This document shows, in pieces, positions 38,575-45,239 of a stretch of DNA of 64,000 nucleotides. Where the stretch lies: positions 4,476,062 to 4,540,061 of the forward strand of contig OX638379.1 of the NCBI GenBank assembly GCA_951813605.1, in the 5' to 3' direction. The translations under genes were made by a program, and so were the position numbers. The notes below the pieces were generated by a model. The model had not been told where the DNA came from. It did no database searches and was given only the letters and a program-made list of their open reading frames with translations. The stretch's first letter is position 1, and every line of letters starts with the position of its first letter. Source of the DNA: an uncultured Bryobacterales bacterium. Lineage in GTDB: Bacteria; Acidobacteriota; Terriglobia; Bryobacterales; UBA6623.

Positions 38575-39020
38575 CCACAGGATCCTCTCTCCGCACACCC
38601 CGGGTCTGCTCTTCCAGCTCTAGCAACGTCCGTCGGTACTCTTGGATGTCCGGTCTCCAGGGCCACCTTGGTCTCGACCGGGCTCTCGATCTGCCCCCAC
38701 TGCCACTGCGCCGGGCCCCAGCTCCCCAGCCCCAGGCCGGTCACGATTGCGATGCCCGCCACCAGCGGGCGCGTCCAGACCCTCAGAAGCGTCGCGCCCA
38801 GACGACTCGTGGCCGCTTCCGTATCGCGCTCGATGGTACTCAGCGCGGCGTCGAATCTCGACGCCAAGCGCTGCTCGAGCTGCTGCAGCCGCTTCGAGGC
38901 TCGCTCCTCGATCCGCTGCATCTGGCGCTCGAACAGATCCTCGATCTCCCGCTCCCGCGCCTCGGCCTTCCTCCTTGGTCTCTCGCCCAGCGAGCTGGTC
39001 GGCCTGGAACTCCTGCTCAT
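38575..39020 (-). pseudogene. Mobilisation accessory protein with coiled coil and one membrane helix, broken
   Basis: From ATG 39020 the frame gives a long charged coiled coil (EIEDLFERQMQRIEERASKR, LQQLEQRLASRF), then a membrane helix (PLVAGIAIVTGLGLGSW) and a short outer segment. After a frameshift near 38640 the sequence continues as LLELEEQTRGVRRED in the frame of the ADOP gene. Genes of this build usually follow relaxase genes on mobilisable plasmids. The C-terminus is lost or joined to the permease reading frame. It overlaps the relaxase 3' end in another frame, so part of it could instead be the shifted end of the relaxase. Confidence 0.5.
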
Positions 39021-39756
39021 AGATCGCTCCTTTCAGTCGCCACCGCTGCCCGCTTTCCGGATCCAGCGCCGTGACGTAGTTCCTCCCCTGACGCGGGATT
39101 TCTAAACCGAGCTCCTTCAGGCCCTCGACCACTCCGGACCGGTCCTCGATCACGCCCTCCGTGATGCCTTGCAGCAGGTAGTGGGTGATCTGCTGCCGCG
39201 GATCCGGCTCCACCGCCAGCGCCGCTCGCACGGCCGCCTTGTCCACGTACGCCCGGTAAGGGCCCGGCTGCACCGATCGTGCCTGCTCTGGATCGTCCCG
39301 GCGGCTCCACCCATGCTCGGTGTTCGGCCAGTCCCGTAGAGGGTCGAACGTCTTCTGCCACCCCGGCGGCGCGATGTTCAGGCTCTTTCCCGTCTCCAGG
39401 TCGCACCGCGCCGCCAGCACGTGCACGTGCACCCCGCCGTCCCCCTCTCGGTGCAGCACTGCCGTCCAGGCGTCGCGATCGCGTTTGAGCCCGGCCCAGG
39501 CCAGCTTCTCGAACTCGTCCAGGGCCTGCCCGATCTGCTCCTCTGTCGGCTTGTCCTCCGGCACCCATGCCAGCACCCCCGAGGTGTACCGGTGCTTGTG
39601 CTCGAGCGAGTCCGCGACCGCCGCCACGTCGTCCGGATTGCCTCGCAGGACCTCCACGCCCTGGCGCGGCTCCCCGGAGTGGTCGCGCTCCCCTAACAGG
39701 TAGCGCACGGCTCCCGTCGCGCTGCCGGTCCCCCGGGAGAGGAACTTGAGGTGCGT
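38620..39756 (-). CDS. Mobilisation relaxase (conjugative nickase)
   Basis: The conserved part starts HLKFLSRGTGSATGAVRYLL and continues with GERDHSGEPRQGVEVLRGNP, then YTSGVLAWVPEDKPTEEQI. The metal-binding HxH motif is in GGVHVHVLAARCDLETGKS, followed by LNIAPPGWQKTFDPLRDWPN. RNYVTALDPESGQRWRLKGA closes the conserved core. This is a relaxase/mobilisation nuclease that would nick at oriT and lead one strand into a recipient. The likely start is ACG at 39756, placed 5 bp after GGAGGAGG; no ATG, GTG or TTG fits. So the gene may have lost its start. The end past about 38985 is uncertain because the reading seems to shift frame; the frame itself stops at 38620. Confidence 0.75.
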   Translation of the reverse strand, partial: THLKFLSRGTGSATGAVRYLLGERDHSGEPRQGVEVLRGNPDDVAAVADSLEHKHRYTSGVLAWVPEDKPTEEQIGQALDEFEKLAWAGLKRDRDAWTAVLHREGDGGVHVHVLAARCDLETGKSLNIAPPGWQKTFDPLRDWPNTEHGWSRRDDPEQARSVQPGPYRAYVDKAAVRAALAVEPDPRQQITHYLLQGITEGVIEDRSGVVEGLKELGLEIPRQGRNYVTALDPESGQRWRLKGAIYEQEFQADQLAGRETKEEGRGAGAGDRGSVRAPDAADRGASLEAAAAARAALGVEIRRRAEYHRARYGSGHESSGRDASEGLDAPAGGGHRNRDRPGAGELGPGAVAVGADREPGRDQGGPGDRTSKSTDGRC

Positions 39757-39963
39757 ACGGCCTCCTCCGCAGTTCCGCCAGCTCGCGCTCGATCGCCGCC
39801 AGCTGCGTAACCACCTCCACCGCTTCGGCCGCCGCATCGCCCGCCGCCGTAGCTCCGACAGCGTCACCCCCGCCGCCGCCTTCGTCCGCCACTCCGCTAG
39901 TTCCGCGGCCGTCACCCGCGCGTGCGCCACCTTCCCTGCGGCTCCTTCCTCCCTCGCTTCATC
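39757..39963 (-). pseudogene. Remnant of a MobC-like relaxosome accessory protein
   Basis: Just upstream of the relaxase one frame reads RVTAAELAEWRTKAAAGVTL-SELRRR. After a shift of frame near 39840 it goes on as DAAAEAVEVVTQLAAIEREL-AELRRRPYAPQ. Together they resemble the helix-rich end of MobC-like relaxosome proteins. The frameshift and lack of a traceable start make it a remnant. Confidence 0.45.
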
Positions 39964-40101
39964 CGCCGAGCTCCCCTCGAGTTGGCCCGCGCAACAGCTA
40001 GGGGTGTCGGGGCAAGGCCCTGACGCTGGTGTGCAGGGGAGCCAAGCTTTCCGCGAGTGGTGCAGGACGCGATAGTCCTGCCGGGGTCTCGGGGCGGTGC
40101 G

Positions 40102-40461
40102 ATGAGCCGGGTGGGTTCGAAGGCAGGACGGGTACCCTCCATCGCCAGCCCTATTGGAGCCGTGCCGCGCAACCCAGCCCTCCAGGTCCGCCTCCCCGCC
40201 GAAGCCTTCGAGCGCCTCGTCTCTTTCCGCAGCCACCGCCACCTCAATGTCTTCGCCTGGGCCCGCCACGCCCTCCTCGAGGCCCTCGAGCGCGACTTCC
40301 CCGAACCCCCAGCCAGCCCCGACTTCCCGCGCAAAGACGGCGGCCCGGACCCCGGCAGCCCGCTCGCCCCCCTCCCTGGATGGCGCCCCGACCAGCAAAT
40401 CGACCGCTTAGCGCCGCCGATGGACATTGCTGTCCCCCGCCAGCCTTGCCTGCGCCGATGA
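40102..40461 (+). CDS. Ribbon-helix-helix-like DNA-binding protein divergent from the mob genes
   Basis: About 119 residues from ATG 40102; GTG 40057 and GTG 40162 are alternatives. The core NPALQVRLPAEAFERLVSFR, then HLNVFAWARHALLEALERD, is a ribbon-helix-helix pattern (beta strand 'LQVRLPAEAF', then two helices). The C-terminal third is Pro-rich and probably disordered. It lies divergent from the relaxase and could regulate the mob promoter or bind at the transfer origin. Extreme GC and codon bias make the exact ends unsure. Confidence 0.55.
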   Translation: MSRVGSKAGRVPSIASPIGAVPRNPALQVRLPAEAFERLVSFRSHRHLNVFAWARHALLEALERDFPEPPASPDFPRKDGGPDPGSPLAPLPGWRPDQQIDRLAPPMDIAVPRQPCLRR

Positions 40462-40579
40462 TTCCCTCCTGGTGGTAGTCCGTCAGGTCAACATTAACCG
40501 GCTTTGAAATCGGGATTTCAACGTACGCTCCAGGCCCTGCGCAGGGTCAGAGCGTCACCAAAGCCAGGTGAGTTCTAAC

Positions 40580-40630
40580 ATGACGAATGTCCTCCAAGAC
40601 ATTCGTCGGGATCTAAGAGGGACACAATGA
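40580..40630 (+). promoter_or_regulatory. Leader peptide ORF with embedded hairpin before an 87-aa gene
   Basis: ATG 40580 opens a 16-residue peptide (MTNVLQDIRRDLRGTQ) whose TGA overlaps the next ATG as ATGA at 40627-40630. Inside it, GACGAATGTC (40582-40591) and GACATTCGTC (40598-40607) form a perfect 10-bp stem with a 6-nt loop. The arrangement could couple or attenuate translation of the following gene. It may also be a plain operator. This is inferred from structure only. Confidence 0.45.
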
Positions 40631-40890
40631 GCAGTCAAGAGGAAGCAAGGATCTTGGCGGAACTTGAGAACCTGGCAGGTCAGGTCAGCACCCTCCGCTT
40701 GGTTGTTGCCGGACTACTTGCTGGACTGCCTGAACCTAATCGATCCTCACTTGTGCGCATCATGGGAGAGGAACTTGACTCCATTCCCGATGACACTCGA
40801 GCATTGATGTCAGAGGGCTTTGACAAGGGCGCGTCCATCGTCAGCCGCCAACAACACAAATACCGCGACCCGCCATACTGGGGGAACTAA
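40627..40890 (+). CDS. Small acidic-helical protein, unknown
   Basis: 87 residues starting at ATG 40627 with AGAGGGA a few bases upstream. It begins with a helix (QEEARILAELENLAGQVSTL), then a hydrophobic stretch (RLVVAGLLAGLP), then a charged tail ending DPPYWGN. The helix looks like a short coiled coil. I do not recognise a family. It is translationally linked to the leader peptide before it. It faces the minus-strand gene at 40918 tail to tail. Confidence 0.55.
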   Translation: MSSQEEARILAELENLAGQVSTLRLVVAGLLAGLPEPNRSSLVRIMGEELDSIPDDTRALMSEGFDKGASIVSRQQHKYRDPPYWGN

Positions 40891-40917
40891 GGTGGAAGTC
40901 TACGGTGCGTCGACTTC

Positions 40918-41442
40918 TCACTTGGAAGAGTCTCTTTTGTAGATGACCCGGGTCCTGTTGAACAGAAGGAACCCGCCCGCAGCGATCGGGGCGGCGATGC
41001 CGAGGTTCAACAAGGCATGCCCGCGCGAGTTCAAATCCAATGATTGTCCTCGCACCGCCGGGGCCAGGGCGTAGATCCCGAGATAGGCACCGGCCGTGGC
41101 GAGATGGCCTGACAGGCGCTTCAATATCGGTCGCCGCACCCGAACAACCGTAACCTGGTCTCGTTTGAACGTCCTGCTCACGCCGGGAGACACCATGAGC
41201 ACGATGGACGTCGCATCAGCGCTTACCATCTTCCCCTTCACGGTCTCGTACTTGCTTCTCCCGGCGGGAGGTTCCCAATCGCTCTTCAGGACCGTTCGGG
41301 TCCGCTCCGGCTGCGCTACCACCCTGACCCAATCCGGCTTAGGGCCCTTCCAGATGGGTTTTAGGCCCTGGTTGCCGTCGCACAAGCCTGCCTGACACAG
41401 CAGGGCCGGGAGTAGAATTCCGGCTCGTCCAACGATCGGCAC
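40918..41442 (-). CDS. Exported protein with LSm-like domain, unknown function
   Basis: 174 residues with a signal-like start (RAGILLPALLCQAGLCDG). The middle, YETVKGKMVSADATSIVLMV followed by RTFKRDQVTVVRVRR, has the 'G.lv.a....i.l......r.i....v..Vrv' pattern of small LSm/SH3-like domains common in Acidobacteria exported proteins. Two hydrophobic stretches near the C-terminus (GHLATAGAYLGIYALAPAV; LLNLGIAAPIAAGGFLLF) are membrane helices. It lies 6 bp after the decayed gene at 41449, so the two were one operon. Function not known. Confidence 0.6.
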   Translation of the reverse strand: MPIVGRAGILLPALLCQAGLCDGNQGLKPIWKGPKPDWVRVVAQPERTRTVLKSDWEPPAGRSKYETVKGKMVSADATSIVLMVSPGVSRTFKRDQVTVVRVRRPILKRLSGHLATAGAYLGIYALAPAVRGQSLDLNSRGHALLNLGIAAPIAAGGFLLFNRTRVIYKRDSSK

Positions 41443-41448
41443 GCGGCA

Positions 41449-42223
41449 TCACCAATTGCTGCAGTAGCCGCTTCTGCGAGCCTGAACCTGCATTCTGGAC
41501 TGGGCGGTCACTCCGGTTCCCGGAGCTGCCGAGGAGGTCTGGTCTTCCCAACTGGTGGATTCGTCGTCACAGCGGGAATCGCTGCAACCGCTGAGAGTGA
41601 CTTCGGGATACGGGAAGTACAGCGTCGTGACGAAATCATGGCCGTCCCAGTCAAGCTCGCATGGCGACATGTAGTTGGAGGAGTTCAGCGATACCATGTA
41701 GTCGTCCAGTCCTCTGCAGCCCCTGTTGGTCGGCTCACTCTAGCGGCAACGGACCGAGCGGTAGCGGTACCGGATGGTGCCATGCGACACTTCGTCGTCG
41801 GAGAAGTTGCCGGCATAGGAGCTTCCGTCCCACAGATGATACAGGAAGTTGGGAGCTTGGTACTCCGCGACCGCCGTCGTGCAGGAGTTCCACTGTCGCT
41901 TGGTTTGCGGGCCGTCGAAATGGTTCCAGCCACGGTACTGGTCCGTGTCTCGTATACCTGAATAACTGAGACGATACGCCCCAGTTGCGCTACGGCGCTG
42001 AATGCATGTCGTAGCCGCATTCGACGTTCACCGACCCTGAATTATCACGATTCCTGGTCTTTGCCACCAGCTTGATTCCACAAGCCTCGTTGCCGCCTTG
42101 AGCCAGCAGAACCGGCTCGAAGGCCATCTGGAAATTTGCGATACACATTTTGCGCAAGATCGTTTTCGTAATCCACCACCGAAGCGCAATCGAGGGATGC
42201 CCCGGGCTGCCCCTATAGGACAT
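41449..42223 (-). pseudogene. Cys-rich exported protein broken by a frameshift and an amber stop
   Basis: One long protein can be followed on the minus strand: MCIANFQMAFEPVLLAQGGN, then VNVECGYDMH. A frameshift near 42000 follows, then QYRGWNHFDGPQTKRQWNSC and LYHLWDGSSYAGNFSDDEV. An in-frame TAG lies at 41740-41742, after which the same frame continues at once with DYMVSLNSSNYMSPCELDWD to a natural end CSNW. Cys and Trp are frequent, as in secreted disulfide proteins. The family is not recognised. The continuity across the amber codon shows the decay is recent. Confidence 0.55.
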
Positions 42224-42555
42224 CTAGAGGGTGGGTTGTTCGTGCAAGACCAGCCCTGCCATAGGCGATCCACTTTCCCCTCATAGCTGCCCGCGGCGGT
42301 TGCGGCCGCCAGATCGGCCGTCCCGCTCCCGCGCCGTGCATTTCCTTGCGAGCTTCCAGCACGCCATCACGCCAGAGGGTGTGCTGGTCCCTGCTGACAT
42401 CGCGACCGTAGTGCTCGATCTTCCAGAACAGCTCGAGAACGGTCGCTCAGCAACGCCTCCAGACGAGGGTCATGTCGGGCCTTGCGGTCATGCTCCGCGG
42501 CGGCCGGTAGTCGATTTCGCAGCATCGGACGAGCGATCGGTACAGGTGGCTTGGC
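42224..42555. other. Intergenic, no gene seen
   Basis: This 332 bp lies between the repA stop and the start of the decayed Cys-rich gene. Nothing recognisable was found on either strand. No iteron-like direct repeats were noticed. Confidence 0.35.
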
Positions 42556-42900
42556 TTAGTACAGTCGGATTCCCTTCTTGACGGAATGGATCCGGTCAAC
42601 TGAATCTGGATACACAGCTTGCGCCTGCTTCAGCGCTCTCGAGAAAGCACGCTTGAAGTCCTTGAGCTGCCCATATTCCTGCCCCATGTCCTTGTGCAGC
42701 TTGTCCCACCGGACATCCACGCTGCCATCGATCCGCCACATCCGGTGGGCCAGCCAGGTAGAGGCATCCATCGCCAGCGGCGATCTCATGAAAGGGCGAT
42801 ACGCCTTGAAATCCAGCGGCATGCCGCGACCGATAAGGGTTTGGTAGAAATCGTAATCGAGCAGCCGCTTGCCCGGCCAGAGCCCCTGCTGGCCGCCTAG
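42556..42900 (-). pseudogene. repA: RepA plasmid replication protein, C-terminal part (cut by IS1380)
   Basis: The segment GLWPGKRLLDYDFYQTLIGR, then GMPLDFKAYRPFMRSPLAMD, ASTWLAHRMWRIDGSVDVRW, EYGQLKDFKRAFSRALKQAQ and AVYPDSVDRI is the conserved C-terminal half of the plasmid-encoded RepA family (RepA_C), including the winged-helix-like 'rSpxalDxyxWLxxR' and 'DFKrxFxxALxxvxxVYP' motifs. It ends at the TAG at 42556. It is separated from its N-terminal half by the IS1380-type element at 42901-44589. With the insertion the protein cannot be made. Confidence 0.85.
42897..42900. repeat. CTAG target-site duplication, left copy
   Basis: CTAG next to the left IS end. Its partner is at 44590-44593. 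Removing the element and one copy joins repA in frame (STTGLGGQQGLW). Confidence 0.75.
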
Positions 42901-44589
42901 CCCGACCTTCTCAAGAGTTTTGGATTTGGAGGCGTTTTGTCCATTTGGGGTGGTTGGATAGCCTGGCAATGTTGCGTGGGGTGCTGGATCCGGGCAGAGG
43001 CCGGGCAAGGGTCGCCAGATCCGCGGTTGCCGGGGTCCGTTTTGTCTTGCCTCCCGGCCTGCCGACGCAGTGGTCCCGCTGACCTCCGACGGGGCTCGAG
43101 ACGATGGCTGCCGTGTCGCGGCTAGCAGCGCAGGGGCAGGCTCTGGAGACGGGCCAGCACCTGTCCGAAGAGGCCCGCTTCCGGGAAGCCCTCGTCGAAC
43201 GACAGCCGCACGGCCCGCACGCTGACCCGGATCCGCACGCCGATCTTGAGCAGCTTCAGGCGGATCGTGCCGCATTGCGCCCGCGCCAGCCGCGTGCCCC
43301 GCAGGCCCCGGCGCCGCAGCAACTCCAGCAGCGCATAAGCGAACGAGGCGAAATACAGGCGCAACTGGTTGGCCCGCATGGTGTGCGCCGAGGTGCGATC
43401 CGCGAACAGCGCCAGCTGCTGTTCCTTGATGCGGTTCTCCATGTCGCCCCGCGCGCAGTACACCTGCTCGTACAGCGTGCGCGCCGCCATCCGCCCGGCC
43501 CCCAGCGACGTCACCACGAAACGCGGGCTGGCCCCCCGCGGCAAATGCTCTGCCTTGCCGATCAGGCGCCGCTCGCGGCTCCAGCTGTCCAGCGTCCGGT
43601 AGCGGAAGTCCTGGAACACCCGCGCCGCCTGCCCCGTCCGCTCGCATGCCTGCCGGGCGCGCTCCATCGCCGGGGCCAGGCTCCGCTTCAAGCGCGCATT
43701 CTGCGCGATTCCCAGCACATGCTCCACTCCCTGCGCCTCGCACCAGGCCAGCAATTCCTCGCGGCAGAACCCGCTGTCCCCGCGCAGCCGGATCTCCACC
43801 CCCGGCCAGCGCTTCCGGATGCGCCCCGCGATGCGTTCCAGCTCCTGCACCGTGCCCTCCGCCGCGTCGCGGTCCGCCGTCCGCAGGCGCGCCCCCAGCA
43901 GCTGCTGGCCGCAGAAGATGTACAGCGGCAAGTAACAGTAGCTGCGGTAGTACCCATGGAAGAAGCGGCCTTCCTGCCGGCCATGCAGCGGGTCATCCGT
44001 CGCGTCCACGTCCAGCACGATGCGCTCCGGCTGCGCGCCGTGCCAGTCCAGGAACAGGTCCACCAGCAGGGCGTCCAGCCGCGCGGTGTCGGCCACGATC
44101 TTCTTGCAGCGTTCCCCGGGGCCCAGCGCCGCCCCCGTCAGCTCCAGGCGGTTCAGCGTGCTCTTGCCCGGCGGCCAGCCCTCCCAGCTCGCCCGGCGCC
44201 GCCCGCGGCCCGCCGCCCCGCACAGCAATGACCACAGCCTGCTCTGGCGCAACGTGTCGTGATCGTTCAGGTCCTCATAGCCCAGCGCCAGCCCCAGCAC
44301 GCGCGCTGCCAGCAGCACTTCCAGCGCATGCTGCGTCCGCCGCGGGTCGCGGTGATCCCGGAAACACGCACTCAACCGCCGGAACAGCCCCGTCCGCAGC
44401 GCCAGCTCGCGCAGCAGCAGCCCGCCGCCATCCGACCCCAGTTCCCCGCCGTCAAACCGCCCGACTACACGCTGCCTTCGCAAGCCTGCGAACTCCAAGC
44501 GTGCTGTGCTACACTCTGTCGTCATAAGGCCGTCGTCCTGCTACGTGGTAGACACGGCCTTATACCCTACTCCTCGTGAGAAATCCGGG
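42901..44589 (-). mobile_element. IS1380-family insertion sequence, complete
   Basis: The element is 1689 bp long and is flanked by CTAG on both sides (42897-42900 and 44590-44593), taken as the 4-bp target duplication. The ends are imperfect inverted repeats. Reading inward from each flanking CTAG both go CCCG, three variable bases, TTCTCA, one variable base, GAG. It carries one transposase gene. It is inserted in repA. A 1.7-kb size and a 4-bp duplication suit the family. Confidence 0.85.
43122..44525 (-). CDS. IS1380-family transposase
   Basis: 467 residues from ATG 44525. The DDE catalytic core is intact: first Asp in RIVLDVDATDDPLHG, second in RLRGDSGFCREELL, and the Glu in CARGDMENRIKEQQ, the hallmark of the family. 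The N-terminus (DGGELGSDGGGLLLRELALR) and the 'LxxRvlGLALGYEDLNDHDTL' stretch are also typical. The gene is intact and the element has both ends and a duplication, so it may still move. GC content (near 70 percent by eye) is above that of the host, pointing to recent arrival. Confidence 0.95.
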   Translation of the reverse strand: MTTECSTARLEFAGLRRQRVVGRFDGGELGSDGGGLLLRELALRTGLFRRLSACFRDHRDPRRTQHALEVLLAARVLGLALGYEDLNDHDTLRQSRLWSLLCGAAGRGRRRASWEGWPPGKSTLNRLELTGAALGPGERCKKIVADTARLDALLVDLFLDWHGAQPERIVLDVDATDDPLHGRQEGRFFHGYYRSYCYLPLYIFCGQQLLGARLRTADRDAAEGTVQELERIAGRIRKRWPGVEIRLRGDSGFCREELLAWCEAQGVEHVLGIAQNARLKRSLAPAMERARQACERTGQAARVFQDFRYRTLDSWSRERRLIGKAEHLPRGASPRFVVTSLGAGRMAARTLYEQVYCARGDMENRIKEQQLALFADRTSAHTMRANQLRLYFASFAYALLELLRRRGLRGTRLARAQCGTIRLKLLKIGVRIRVSVRAVRLSFDEGFPEAGLFGQVLARLQSLPLRC

Positions 44590-44593
44590 CTAG
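44590..44593. repeat. CTAG target-site duplication, right copy
   Basis: Second CTAG flanking the IS1380-type element, matching 42897-42900. Confidence 0.75.
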
Positions 44594-45235
44594 GCCTGTT
44601 GTGGACCAAGCCTCGAATGACCTGATCGGCTCGCCCTTGTAATTGATGTATCTCGCTCCGTACAATGCTTCCAGCTGCATTCTGCAAGCCGCAAGGGCTT
44701 GGGCTTGATTCTTGGAATGCGTATATGTTCCCTTTTTGCCGCCTGACACTCCGGAGACGTCCAGCCGCTCGACAAGGTACTTGCGGACTGACTCGCGCAG
44801 GTCTACCTCTCGTGTGCGGTTTCTCACCGCGAACGTGCAGATATCTGCCAGCATCAGCCGGGGCCTGGATCCGTAGGGCAGGGATAGCTCAGTCCCGCCG
44901 ATCTCGCCCGATCGCACTACCAGCGTTGCTGCCCCACTCGTGCGCGAAAACCGTGTTGCGGGGGTACCGTCGGGGTTCTTGGGTCGCCCCCGCGGCAAGC
45001 CTACCTGGGCAAGCACCGCATGCAACCAAGCAATCTGTTCGAAGCTGTCGCTATCTCCATCGAGTGCCAATCCGCCGTCTTTGGCTAGTTGCGATTCCGG
45101 GTCTTCCCGTTCTGCTTCGAGCCGCGGATTGCGCAGCTTGCGCCTTCCAGCATTCAGATGCGGTCCGACGATGACTCGACTGTTCGGCGCTTCGCTGGCT
45201 AGGAACGCGAGTGCTCGACATTCCCTGCGAGAGAA
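44590..45235 (-). pseudogene. repA: RepA plasmid replication protein, N-terminal part (cut by IS1380)
   Basis: The minus-strand frame reads SFEQIAWLHAVLAQVGLPRG, later LSLPYGSRPRLMLADICTFA, VRNRTREVDLRESVRKYLVE and QAQALAACRMQLEALYGARY, the N-terminal region of RepA. In the family this has 'LPyGxxPRLxLAwixTeAVrt' and a dimerisation helix. It runs into the IS at SFEAWSTTGL, and beyond it translates IS sequence to a stop at 44567. The start codon is uncertain: the only ATGs lie above 45300, antisense to the next chromosomal gene. A TTG or GTG around 45000-45100 may be used, or the 5' end is lost at the island border near 45.2 kb. Confidence 0.78.
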
Positions 45236-45239
45236 TCCG

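Noticed and set aside
42901-43743. N-terminal extension of the repA C-terminal frame through the IS
   Set aside because: It is antisense-frame translation of the transposase gene; the real RepA sequence begins only at the CTAG junction.
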